Counted from the stretch's first letter, positions 8,924-18,017 are shown. The stretch: DNA of 36,970 nt from Desulfurivibrio sp. (GCA_013791995.1 VMSS01000130.1:1-36970); one strand, 5' to 3'. Numbers and translations are program-made. The notes: a model not told the origin generated them from the letters alone.

Positions 8924-9107
8924 GTTTCCGAAGGACAGGTTTATCCTGCCGCCTGACGTCGCACTTCTGTTGCTAAATTCTTGCAACCAGCATCACCATT
9001 GCCCTGCTCAGGGTTCCCGGAAAGGATGCTTGACAAGCCCCGCCTTCCTGCTATCTTTGTGGCAATAATTCATCCATTGCCAATACTTTTCCGGAGACCG
9101 GAGATTC

Positions 9108-11036
9108 ATGAAAAAAACAGTAACCTTCCTGCCCGACAACATCGTCATCGAGGTGGATAACGGAGAAAACTTGCTGAGCGCCGCGGCCAAGGCCGGGGTT
9201 TTTGTCCAGGCTTCCTGCGGCGGCGACGGGGTGTGCGGTAAGTGCAAGATAAAGGTCGAACAGGGCGAGGTTGCCGCCAACAAGGCAATGCAACTCAAGG
9301 GTGATGAACATGCGGCCGGCTTTCGTCTGGCCTGCCAGTCTTCGGTCATCGAGGATCTGGTGGTCTTCGTCCCCGCCGCAACCAGCAAGGACGGCAAGGC
9401 CCTCAAGGCCAAGCCAAAGACCACTCGCTCCATCTCCGCCCGGTCGCTGGACCACCTCATCGGCACCTGGCAGGTCTCGCCGCCGGTGGAGAAGCGCTTC
9501 CTCACCCTGGATCCGCCTACGCTGGAAGACAACGTGCCCGATCTCCAGCGGTTGATGCGGAGTATCAAGAAAAAATGCCACGATTGCTCCGAGCCCACCT
9601 ACGACCATCCTGAGCTGTTGATGGAGCTGCCCTTCACCCTGCGCGAAGCGAACTGGCAGGTGACGGCGATCATGCTGCGCGGCAAGCGGGCCGAGGAGCC
9701 GGACCGGATCATCGCCATAGAACCCGGCGACACCACGGGCAATCTCTACGGGTTAGCGGTGGACATCGGCACCACCACGGTCTGCGGGGTATTGATCGAC
9801 CTGAACTCCGGCGAGGTGGTCGCCGAAGCTTCGGCCTACAACGACCAGATCAGCTGCGGCGAGGATGTCATCTCCAGAATCATCTATTCCCAGAGGCCCG
9901 GTGGCCTCAAAGCACTTCAGGAGAAAGTGGTCCGCACCATCAATTCGGTGATCGAAACCGTCTGCAAGAAGGTGATTATCAGCCCCAGCAACATCAGCTA
10001 CATCATGGCCGCTGGCAATACCATCATGAGCCATCTGCTCTTGGGCTTAAACCCTAAATATCTGCGCGAATCCCCCTATGTCCCGACCTGCAGCCATTTC
10101 CCGCTCACCCGGGCCGCAAGCTTGGGCATCCACGCCCATCCCTCGGTACGCCTCTTCCTCTACCCTGCAGTGGCAAGCTATGTGGGCGGTGACATCATCT
10201 CAGGGGTGCATGCCTGCCAGATGCACAAAAGCCCCAAACTCACCCTGTTCATTGACATCGGCACCAACGGCGAGATCGTGGTGGGCAACGAGGAATGGAT
10301 GGTCTGCGCTGCCTGTTCCGCTGGCCCTGCTTTTGAGGGCGGCGGGATCAAGCACGGGATGCGGGCCAATGCCGGAGCCATCGACAATTTCCATATCCAC
10401 CCGGAAACACTGGAGCCGATGATCATCACCATCGACCGGATCAAACCCTGCGGTATCTGCGGCTCCGGGCTCATCGCCATAGTGGCCGAGCTGCTGGAAG
10501 CCGGGGTCATCGACCAGCAGGGCAAGTTCAACCGCAGTCTCGATCATCCCCGGGTCCGGGAAGGGGTGGACGGCTATGAGTATGTGCTGGCCTGGTCCAA
10601 GGACACCCTCATGGGCGAGGATATTGCCATCACCGAAGTGGATCTGGACAACCTGATCCGAGCCAAGGGCGCCATGTACGCGGGCTACGTCACTCTACTC
10701 GAATCCGTGGGCATGACCTTTGGAGATCTGGACCGGGTGATCATGGCGGGCAACTTCGGAGCCTATATCGACCTGGAGCAAGCGATCTGCATCGGGCTGC
10801 TGCCGGACATCGACCGCGACAAATTCTACTATCTGGGCAACGCTTCAATGCTCGGCTGCCAGATCAGCCTCACCGACCATGTTCGCTTTCGGGAACGGAT
10901 GATGGTCAGCTCGCTGCTCACCAACCTGGAACTCTCGGAGAGCGCCCAGTTCATGAGCCATTACATGGCCTCGCTTTTCCTGCCCCACACCGATATGGCC
11001 CTTTTCCCCTCGGTGCAGGAGAAGCTGCCGCGGTAA
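9108..11036 (+). CDS. RACo-type corrinoid activation/regeneration ATPase (2Fe-2S ferredoxin domain plus DUF4445/ASKHA domain)
   Basis: 642 aa; ferredoxin cluster motif CGGDGVCGKCKIKV...C; ASKHA-like GLAVDIGTTTVCGVLIDLNSGEV, LFIDIGTNGEIVVG, KPCGICGSGLIAIVAELLEAG, VIMAGNFGAYID. Confidence 0.9.
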   Translation: MKKTVTFLPDNIVIEVDNGENLLSAAAKAGVFVQASCGGDGVCGKCKIKVEQGEVAANKAMQLKGDEHAAGFRLACQSSVIEDLVVFVPAATSKDGKALKAKPKTTRSISARSLDHLIGTWQVSPPVEKRFLTLDPPTLEDNVPDLQRLMRSIKKKCHDCSEPTYDHPELLMELPFTLREANWQVTAIMLRGKRAEEPDRIIAIEPGDTTGNLYGLAVDIGTTTVCGVLIDLNSGEVVAEASAYNDQISCGEDVISRIIYSQRPGGLKALQEKVVRTINSVIETVCKKVIISPSNISYIMAAGNTIMSHLLLGLNPKYLRESPYVPTCSHFPLTRAASLGIHAHPSVRLFLYPAVASYVGGDIISGVHACQMHKSPKLTLFIDIGTNGEIVVGNEEWMVCAACSAGPAFEGGGIKHGMRANAGAIDNFHIHPETLEPMIITIDRIKPCGICGSGLIAIVAELLEAGVIDQQGKFNRSLDHPRVREGVDGYEYVLAWSKDTLMGEDIAITEVDLDNLIRAKGAMYAGYVTLLESVGMTFGDLDRVIMAGNFGAYIDLEQAICIGLLPDIDRDKFYYLGNASMLGCQISLTDHVRFRERMMVSSLLTNLELSESAQFMSHYMASLFLPHTDMALFPSVQEKLPR

Positions 11037-11054
11037 TAATGATCTGAGAAAAAA

Positions 11055-11132
11055 CCCCTTCGACAGGCTCAGGGCGAACGGAATTTTAATGTATTAAGAG
11101 AATCACCGTTCACCCTGAGCCTGTCGAAGGGT
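11055..11132. repeat. Intergenic inverted-repeat element (CCTTCGACAGGCTCAGGGCGAACGG / CCGTTCACCCTGAGCCTGTCGAAGG)
   Basis: Arms 11055-11081 and 11106-11132 are near-perfect reverse complements around an AT-rich loop. Confidence 0.9.
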
Positions 11133-11192
11133 CTGCACATACAAGCACCTGTTTCGGGACGATTTTTACCTTTTACGAGCCCAACAACGCCC

Positions 11193-12011
11193 ATGGAAGA
11201 CATTGAACCCGACCTTGCGGTCTGTTTGATCCACGACCCGGCCCGGCCTGAAGCGCTTTTTCCCTTTCTCGATGCGCTTACCGCCAATGCAGGCCAGGTT
11301 GCTCTTGAAATAATCGTGGTTGCCAACCAGCCGGAGCATTCGGCAATTAACCGGCTGGAACGGAATTTTCCGGAGATCACCATCCTGGAAAACAACACCC
11401 CCGACCACCCGGCCAAGGGACGCAACCATGCCTGCCGCCTGACCAAGTCCCGCTATTTCTCTTTCTGGGATGAAAGCCTTCTTCCGCGCCCCGGCTGCCT
11501 CGAAACCCTGGTCCGGTTTCTCGATGAAACCCCGGAAGCGGGTTTGGTCGCCCCCCGGGTCGTTGACGCCCAGGGCATGGTGCAGCCAACGGTGCGCTCC
11601 GCTCCGTCGCTGGCCACGATCCTCTGCCAGCACACCCCGCTGGGACAATTGCTCTCGGCCGCTCCCCGCATTCTCAGGCAACATCTGCTCATCGAACAGG
11701 ACCACTTGCGTTCCTTCGAGGCCCAATGGCTCCTGGCCACCTGCCTGGTGATCCGGAGGGAGGTGGCCGAAGAGATCGGCCTGCTTGACGAAGGCTTTAC
11801 TTGCCTGTATGCCGATGCCGATTATTGCATGCGGGCGAGCCAGGCAGGCTGGCATCTCCACTATCTCGCCCAGGCTGTGGCCCTCCAGACACGACCGGAC
11901 TCCAGCCATGTTTCACAACGGTTTTCCGCAGCCGATACCCCCCGCCTGGTGGGCGATTGCACTCGGTTGCTCTTGAAAAAATGGCTGCGGCCCGCGCAGT
12001 TGCCCGCCTGA
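11193..12011 (+). CDS. Family 2 glycosyltransferase
   Basis: 272 aa; IIVVANQPEHSAINRLERNFPEITILENNTPDHPAKGRNHACRLTKSRYFSFWDESLLPRPGCLETLVRFL...GLLDEGFTCLYADADYCMRASQAGWHLHYL typical of rhamnosyltransferase-like GT2. Confidence 0.85.
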   Translation: MEDIEPDLAVCLIHDPARPEALFPFLDALTANAGQVALEIIVVANQPEHSAINRLERNFPEITILENNTPDHPAKGRNHACRLTKSRYFSFWDESLLPRPGCLETLVRFLDETPEAGLVAPRVVDAQGMVQPTVRSAPSLATILCQHTPLGQLLSAAPRILRQHLLIEQDHLRSFEAQWLLATCLVIRREVAEEIGLLDEGFTCLYADADYCMRASQAGWHLHYLAQAVALQTRPDSSHVSQRFSAADTPRLVGDCTRLLLKKWLRPAQLPA

Positions 12012-12028
12012 TTCACTCAAAAACCCCC

Positions 12029-12076
12029 GTTGAAAAGTTGTTGGCCTTCTGTTGATTGCCTGTTGAAAACTTGTTG
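12029..12076 (+). repeat. Pair of direct repeats GTTGAAAA(G/C)TTGTTG
   Basis: Copies at 12029-12043 and 12062-12076 differ at one base. Confidence 0.7.
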
Positions 12077-12173
12077 ATTACCTTTTGCCCGCCCTGAATT
12101 CCGCAATATGCCAAGGATTCCCGACTCGGGTCTCCGACCGGTCTTTCACCCTCCTGCTGTTGATTTCTTTCAC

Positions 12174-12187
12174 GTTTCACGTGAAAC
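12174..12187. promoter_or_regulatory. Candidate ParB-binding parS site (GTTTCACGTGAAAC)
   Basis: Perfect 14-bp palindrome identical to the core of the widely conserved parS consensus TGTTTCACGTGAAACA. Confidence 0.75.
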
Positions 12188-12388
12188 CCTCCGAAGCTGG
12201 GATGTGGTTACTCCCGCGACAAAGTGCCACGCTGCGCAAAAACTACCCGCATGCTATTCTCCCGATGGATACAAATTACTCAGACTCCCCCATGATCCAA
12301 ACAGTCCGACGAAGGACCACCCTGAAATTATACGCGTTGATTCAAGGGAATGCCCCCTTCCCGCAAACAGTGGCATGATTCGTGATAT

Positions 12389-12402
12389 ACTGTGCGCACA
12401 GT
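12389..12402. promoter_or_regulatory. Perfect palindrome ACTGTGCGCACAGT, candidate operator
   Basis: 14-bp perfect palindrome about 60 bp upstream of the ATG at 12465. Confidence 0.45.
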
Positions 12403-12464
12403 GCGTTGTTTAATCGTTTTACCCACATTATTATATGTATTCATCAGAAGGAGGATTGCACCCC

Positions 12465-12884
12465 ATGAAGAAAGCAAAAATGTTACGGATCAGCACCATT
12501 CTGGCAGGCTCCCTGCTCACCGCCACCATGGCCTGGGCAGCCACCGACTACACCGCCATGACCAACGAAGAACTGGCGGCACAGCGCGGCTCCATGAAAC
12601 AGTCCACGGTGGAAGAACGGAGCGCCTTCCAGAACGAATGGCAGAACCGGGTCCAGAAGATGAGCCCGGAAGAAAAACAGAAAGCCATGGGGCAGCCGGA
12701 AAATGCGCCGCGTGATGGATCGGGCCAGAAAAATGGGAAGGGCGAACAAAAACAGGAGCGCAACCAGGAACGCGTGCAGCAGCGTCAGGATCAGGGCTCC
12801 GGTTCGGGCATGGGTGGAGGGAATATGGGCTCTTCTGGCGGCGGTATGAGCCGAGGCAGTATGGGTGGTGGTGGCCGCAGGTAG
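12465..12884 (+). CDS. Secreted DUF1104-like protein with Gln/Gly-rich C-terminus
   Basis: Signal peptide MKKAKMLRISTILAGSLLTATMAWAA; DYTAMTNEELAAQRGSMKQSTVEERSAFQNEWQNRVQKMSPEEKQK; RBS AGGAGG upstream. Confidence 0.75.
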   Translation: MKKAKMLRISTILAGSLLTATMAWAATDYTAMTNEELAAQRGSMKQSTVEERSAFQNEWQNRVQKMSPEEKQKAMGQPENAPRDGSGQKNGKGEQKQERNQERVQQRQDQGSGSGMGGGNMGSSGGGMSRGSMGGGGRR

Positions 12885-12903
12885 AATCGCTCCGGCTTTC
12901 CCC

Positions 12904-12936
12904 GGGCCGACAGCTGCTTGCTGTCGGCCCATTTCT
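12904..12936 (+). terminator. Intrinsic terminator-like hairpin
   Basis: GGGCCGACAGC (12904-12914), loop TGCTT, GCTGTCGGCCC (12920-12930), then ATTTCTTT. Confidence 0.7.
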
Positions 12937-12961
12937 TTGCCCAACAAACAAGGACGACACC

Positions 12962-13660
12962 ATGCCGCTTGTTGAAGCCAGAAACCTTGAAAAAACCTAT
13001 ATAACCGGGGAAGTCCGGATACAGGCAATCCGTAAAATCGATTTTACCATTGAACCGGGCGCCTTCGTATCCTTTGTCGGGCCATCGGGCAGCGGCAAAT
13101 CCACCCTGCTCAACATGATCGGCTGCCTGGACCCGCCCACGGCCGGAACGCTTTCCGTTGCCGGCAAGGATATCGGAACGCTTTCCCGCAAGGAGGGCGC
13201 GCATTTCCGGGGAGAGCATATCGGCTTTGTTTTCCAGGACTTCAACCTGATCCCGGTCCTCACCGTGTATGAAAACATCGAGTATCCCCTGCTCATGGTG
13301 CAGAACTGGCCTCCGGCAGAACGCAAAAAACGCATCTCCCAGATTCTCGCCGCAGTGGGCATGGAAGATCAGGCGCAAAAATATCCTGGTCAGATCTCCG
13401 GCGGTCAGAAGCAACGAGTCGCGGTGGCCAGAGCCCTCATTACCAACCCAAAACTGGTGCTGGCCGATGAGCCCACGGCCAATCTCGACCGGGAAACGGC
13501 AAACAGGATTATCGCCCTGATGAAACGGATGCGCGACGAATTCGGCACCACCTTCATCTTTTCCACCCATGATCCGAAGGTGGTGAAAAACGCCGAAATC
13601 ATTTTCACTTTGGAAGACGGCGCGCTCAAGCAGTCTGACAACGGAGGGATCTATGCTTAG
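12962..13660 (+). CDS. ABC transporter ATP-binding protein (LolD/MacB-like)
   Basis: Walker A GPSGSGKST, signature ISGGQKQRVAVARAL, Walker B LVLADEPTANLD. Confidence 0.92.
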   Translation: MPLVEARNLEKTYITGEVRIQAIRKIDFTIEPGAFVSFVGPSGSGKSTLLNMIGCLDPPTAGTLSVAGKDIGTLSRKEGAHFRGEHIGFVFQDFNLIPVLTVYENIEYPLLMVQNWPPAERKKRISQILAAVGMEDQAQKYPGQISGGQKQRVAVARALITNPKLVLADEPTANLDRETANRIIALMKRMRDEFGTTFIFSTHDPKVVKNAEIIFTLEDGALKQSDNGGIYA

Positions 13661-14900
13661 TATCGTGAAAATTGCCACCAAAAACCTCCTCCGCTACAAA
13701 AGGCGTACCATGCTGACCACCGCTCTCATCTCCCTTGGCGTGGTGGCAGTTCTTCTGTTCATCGCCGTATCCGGCTCATTCAAAAGCCTGATGATCGGCC
13801 AGATAACCGACTCGGTCATGGGGCACTTGCAGATCCATCGCAAGGGGTATGTGGCCTCCATCGACAATCTGCCGCTCAACCGCAACCTCAACGACAAACA
13901 GATGGCAAAGGTGGAGGAGATCCTCCGCGCCGAACCGGAAGTGGAATCTTTTACGATCCGGCTCAAACTCGGCGCCATGTTCAGCAATTTCACCGAAACA
14001 ACCAATATCCGCCTCAATGCCGTGATCCCGGCTGAAGAATTCAGGACCATGCCACTCCTGGCCTCCCGGATCTCCGAAAAAATGGATGCCGAGGAATTGC
14101 TTTCACGCGGCGGGATTCTGGTTCCGGAACTTCTCGCCAAAGGCATGCAGGTCAAGGTGGGGGATACGGTGGTGCTGGTGGCCACCAATCGGGATGGCTC
14201 GGTCAACGGCAAGCCTTTTGTCGTGCATGGTGTTCTTTCGGGAATTTCCGGGCCTGGAGGCCGGGATGGCGCCATTCATATCGACGATGCCAGGGAACTG
14301 CTGCGCATCGACGGCGTAGAGATAAGCGAGATCGCCATCCGCCTCAAAAATATCGCTGCCCTGCCGAAAGTGACCGCGAAACTCGAACAACAGCTCGGCT
14401 CCCTCACAAACAAGGAGGGCAAACCGGTTTTCGAAATCCACACCTGGGAAAAACTCTCTCCCTTTTATAATATCGCCAAGATGATCTCCCTGATGACCCT
14501 CTTTATCAAGGTCATGCTGGTGGCCATCGTGCTGGTCAGCATACTGAATGTGATGATCATGGCGGTTTATGAGCGGATCGGCGAAATAGGCACCATCGCG
14601 GCCATCGGCACCACTCCGGGGAAAATCCTCTCCCTTTTTCTCACCGAAGGCTTATTGCTCGGCATTGTCGGCACGCTGACGGGCACCGTTATCAGCCTTG
14701 CTGCCATTGCCGGGCTGAACAGCGCGGCGATTACCTTTGATTTCGGCATGCAGACGGGGTTGCTTCTGCAGCCGACCATCTCGGCTCGGGAAATAATTCC
14801 CATCCTGATTATTGTCATCGGCATTGCGGTGCTGGCAAGCTTGCAGCCTGCCTTCAAAGCCTCGCGCATGGATCCGATCACCGCACTCAGGCATGTGTGA
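13653..14900 (+). CDS. ABC transporter permease (FtsX/LolC-like)
   Basis: 415 aa; N-terminal TM, large periplasmic domain, three C-terminal TMs with VYERIGEIGTIAAIGTTPGKILSLFLTEGLLLG; overlaps the ATPase gene. Confidence 0.92.
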   Translation: MLSIVKIATKNLLRYKRRTMLTTALISLGVVAVLLFIAVSGSFKSLMIGQITDSVMGHLQIHRKGYVASIDNLPLNRNLNDKQMAKVEEILRAEPEVESFTIRLKLGAMFSNFTETTNIRLNAVIPAEEFRTMPLLASRISEKMDAEELLSRGGILVPELLAKGMQVKVGDTVVLVATNRDGSVNGKPFVVHGVLSGISGPGGRDGAIHIDDARELLRIDGVEISEIAIRLKNIAALPKVTAKLEQQLGSLTNKEGKPVFEIHTWEKLSPFYNIAKMISLMTLFIKVMLVAIVLVSILNVMIMAVYERIGEIGTIAAIGTTPGKILSLFLTEGLLLGIVGTLTGTVISLAAIAGLNSAAITFDFGMQTGLLLQPTISAREIIPILIIVIGIAVLASLQPAFKASRMDPITALRHV

Positions 14901-14939
14901 CGGAGTCGCACATTTACCTTAATTCCGGAGTTGAAACCC

Positions 14940-15680
14940 ATGTTGAGAAAAATCTTCACCGCTCTTGCCTTTTGCGCCGCAGTCCTGGCAGCCGTGCCGG
15001 CCATGGCCCTGGACGGCAACGCCATCCTGACCAAGGTCGACCGGAACCTGCAGCCCCAATCCTATGAAATGTACCGGAAGCTGATCAATATCGAACCGGA
15101 CGGCACCAAGAAAGAATTTGTCCTCTACAGTGTAAAAAAAGGCGATGACAAGGTCGTGGCCCTCTTTCTTTCTCCGGCCAGCGAGAAAGGCCGCGCCACC
15201 TTGCGCCTTGGCGACAACATGTGGCTTTACATCCCCAATGTGGGCAAACCCCTGCGTATCACCAGTCTGCAGTCCGTGGTGGGCGGGGTCTTCAACAACG
15301 CAGACATCCTGCGCCTTGATTACGCCACGGAATACTCGGTGGAGAAAGTCGCGGAGCAGGGCGAGAACTATCTCCTGACCCTCAGGGCCAAAACCACAAC
15401 GGTTGCCTATGACAGGATTGAGATGCTGGTAAACAAAAAAGCCCTGGTGCCAACCTCTGTCGCCTGCTACGCGGTAAGCGGCATGCTGATCAAAACCCTC
15501 TACTACAAGGAACTCAAGGATTTTGGCGACGGACTGAAACGGCCCTCGGTAATAGAAACGGACAGCCCTCTGTATAAGGGATATAAGTCGGTCATGGTCT
15601 ATGCCAAGATCCAGAAAAAAGAACTGGCGGACGAAATTTTCACCCTGAACGGCCTGCCCCGCATCGAGGAACTGCGCTGA
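14940..15680 (+). CDS. Outer-membrane lipoprotein-sorting (LolA-like) protein
   Basis: Signal peptide; DGNAILTKVDRNLQPQSYEMYRKLINIEPDGTKKEFVLYSVKKGDDKVVALFLSPASEKGRATLRLGDNMWLYIPNVGKPLRI typical of the family. ATG 14940 preferred over TTG 14931. Confidence 0.88.
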   Translation: MLRKIFTALAFCAAVLAAVPAMALDGNAILTKVDRNLQPQSYEMYRKLINIEPDGTKKEFVLYSVKKGDDKVVALFLSPASEKGRATLRLGDNMWLYIPNVGKPLRITSLQSVVGGVFNNADILRLDYATEYSVEKVAEQGENYLLTLRAKTTTVAYDRIEMLVNKKALVPTSVACYAVSGMLIKTLYYKELKDFGDGLKRPSVIETDSPLYKGYKSVMVYAKIQKKELADEIFTLNGLPRIEELR

Positions 15681-15682
15681 AA

Positions 15683-16987
15683 ATGGTGAGCCAAAAGCGA
15701 ACCTTTCGCCTGCTTGCCCTTGCTCTTGCCATCGTCCCCGCGCAAGCCTCCGCAGGAGATGAATACGGTTTCGACCTGGATGAATTTGAGAAAAAAGACA
15801 AGGCGTGGGGCGGGTATGCAGAGTTCAAATGGGATCGGAGCGATATCAATCAGGACGGCGCCCTCTCTGCTCTCAATTTTTATAAAGATCCCCGTTCCAG
15901 CCTGGAGAGCTTAAGCTCGACCCTGCAGCTTAACGGCAGTTACAGCAGGGGAGTGACAACCTTCAACTGGCTCGTGCAGGCAACCGGCTCCCAGGATGAC
16001 CTGGGATGGACCGACAAGGCCGACATTTTTGAGGGGTATGCCAGCATCAAGGCAACCCCCAACCTGAACATGGATATCGGCAAAAAGGTATTCAAGTGGG
16101 GCAAGGGATATGCCTGGAACCCGGTGGGCTTTATAGACCGGGTCAAGGATCCGAACAATCCGGAAGAAGCACTGGAAGGCTATATCGGCGCGGGTCTTGA
16201 TCTGGTCAAAAGCTATGACGGGGCCCTGCAGACCGTGGCCCTGACCACTGTGGCACTGCCTGCCTGGCGAGGCGTGAATGAAGACTTCGGCGTGCAGGAC
16301 AATGTGAATCTGGCTGCCAAGCTCTACCTGCTCTACAGGGATACGGATATAGATTTTCTCTGGTATACGGGTAACAGCCGCTCAACCCGGTATGGCGTGG
16401 ATTTTTCCAGAAATCTGGCCTCCAACCTGGAAGTGCATGGCGAATTGGCCCATGTTCCCAATCAGACATACAAGGTACTGGACGAATCCGGGCAACTGAC
16501 CGCCAGAGAGACAAGCGACACCAGCTATCTTCTGGGGTTACGCTATCTCACGGAAAATGACCTCACCGCCATTGTTGAATTCTACCATAACGATGACGGC
16601 TATACCGAAGGGGAAATGGAGCGTTTTTTCCAAAAAGTCGACACCGGCTCTTACCAGTTTGTTACAACCGGCGATGACACCCTTTTAGGGCAGGTTGCCG
16701 TCATCAGTGAGAGCGGATACACGAAACCGCAACCAGGGCGGGACTATCTGTATACCCGGGTCACTCAAAAAGAACCCTGGGACATCCTCTATTTCACGCC
16801 GGGGGTGACAATCATCCTCAACCTCGACGATGAAAGTTACTCTCTCAGCCCGGAGATGCTCTACACCGGTTTTACCAACTGGGAGATGCGCCTCAGGTTT
16901 TCCTACCTCAACGGCGGCCGGATGAGTGAGTATGGAGAAAAACAGAACAGCAACAAAGTGGAAGTGCGCCTCAGATATTTCTTCTAG
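15683..16987 (+). CDS. Outer-membrane beta-barrel protein
   Basis: 434 aa; signal peptide; alternating amphipathic strands; C-terminal aromatic VEVRLRYFF. Confidence 0.85.
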   Translation: MVSQKRTFRLLALALAIVPAQASAGDEYGFDLDEFEKKDKAWGGYAEFKWDRSDINQDGALSALNFYKDPRSSLESLSSTLQLNGSYSRGVTTFNWLVQATGSQDDLGWTDKADIFEGYASIKATPNLNMDIGKKVFKWGKGYAWNPVGFIDRVKDPNNPEEALEGYIGAGLDLVKSYDGALQTVALTTVALPAWRGVNEDFGVQDNVNLAAKLYLLYRDTDIDFLWYTGNSRSTRYGVDFSRNLASNLEVHGELAHVPNQTYKVLDESGQLTARETSDTSYLLGLRYLTENDLTAIVEFYHNDDGYTEGEMERFFQKVDTGSYQFVTTGDDTLLGQVAVISESGYTKPQPGRDYLYTRVTQKEPWDILYFTPGVTIILNLDDESYSLSPEMLYTGFTNWEMRLRFSYLNGGRMSEYGEKQNSNKVEVRLRYFF

Positions 16988-17934
16988 CCAACAACCCAGA
17001 GCGCCACATCGCTGACATTGGCCAGCACCCGATCAGATACCCCCTGAAAGATGCCTTTGCTTATGTCTTTATGGCGGCGGCCCATGACCACGGTGCCGTA
17101 ACCATCATGCTTTACCAAGCGAACAATCTGCTGGCCCGGTTCAATGCCCGTGTCGGTTTGCAGGCGGTGTACCCGCTCCATGGGAAAACCGTTTTCCCGT
17201 AAAATCTGCTCTGGTCCATGGAAATGAAAATGGCCATCCGCATCCCCTTGCAGGTGCTGGTCCACCCACTCCTTGCCCCATTTTTCATAAAAAAGATCTG
17301 TGGGATAGACTTTCTCCTGGGCCAGCATGGAGCATGAATGGAACAAGGTTATATCCACCAGAGGGTTATTTTTCAAAATAAAGGCGAGATGATCTATGGC
17401 GTCAAGGGTGTGAGGGCTACAATCGACCGGAACCAGGACCTTGTTGGAGTGGATATCGCCATTGACCACCCAGACAGGGATGCGATCGTTTTGGGCAAGG
17501 ATAGTGGCGGAAATGCTTCCCGAGACGATCTTTTCAAGGAGGCCCAGATTTTTTTTCCCGATGACTATTGCATCAAACTTTCCCTGGATGGCCGTATGGA
17601 TGATCTTGTGAGCCACCCCGCCCGACGAGATGCTGACCTCAATTTCTATCTGGTTCTCTGCAAAGCCATTCTTGAGAAATTCCTCCTTCAACTCGAGAAG
17701 ATGGGTTTTACACCCGGCAAATTTCTTTCTCTCGGTATTGCCAAGAGTCGCAAGAATATCCTGCTGCTCAAGCAATTCGCCGGATGCCTGGCTGCCGTAA
17801 TGGGGAACGACGGTATGAAAATAAAAAATCACATCAATATCTCCGCTGAACACGCCGCGAAGATATTGGGGAATTTTCCGGCAATAGACAGTATTCTCAA
17901 CTGCCACAAGAATTTTACGCGTCATGCGAAACAC
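16984..17934 (-). CDS. Tandem universal stress protein (two UspA domains)
   Basis: 316 aa; KILVAVENTVYCRKIPQYL...FDAIVIGKKNLGLLEKIVSGSISATILAQNDRIPVWVV, then NKVLVPVDCSPHTLDAIDHLAFI...GTVVMGRRHKDISKGIFQGVSDRVLANVSDVALWVV. Confidence 0.88.
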   Translation of the reverse strand: MFRMTRKILVAVENTVYCRKIPQYLRGVFSGDIDVIFYFHTVVPHYGSQASGELLEQQDILATLGNTERKKFAGCKTHLLELKEEFLKNGFAENQIEIEVSISSGGVAHKIIHTAIQGKFDAIVIGKKNLGLLEKIVSGSISATILAQNDRIPVWVVNGDIHSNKVLVPVDCSPHTLDAIDHLAFILKNNPLVDITLFHSCSMLAQEKVYPTDLFYEKWGKEWVDQHLQGDADGHFHFHGPEQILRENGFPMERVHRLQTDTGIEPGQQIVRLVKHDGYGTVVMGRRHKDISKGIFQGVSDRVLANVSDVALWVVG

Positions 17935-18017
17935 CTCGGCAAAGTATTTTGCAATGCTCTTCTTGTTCAGTATAGCAAAAAACCATGCCTATCTTGACAT
18001 TTTTATAGGGGATACCC

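Noticed and set aside
12202-12215. Possible DnaA box (TGTGGTTAC) near parS
   Set aside because: Only 7/9 match to TGTGGATAA and isolated; insufficient for an oriC claim.
12085-12413. Overlapping ~100-aa ORFs in the parS gap
   Set aside because: Two frames give similar-length ORFs with no recognisable domain or codon character, and they cover the palindromes; treated as spurious.
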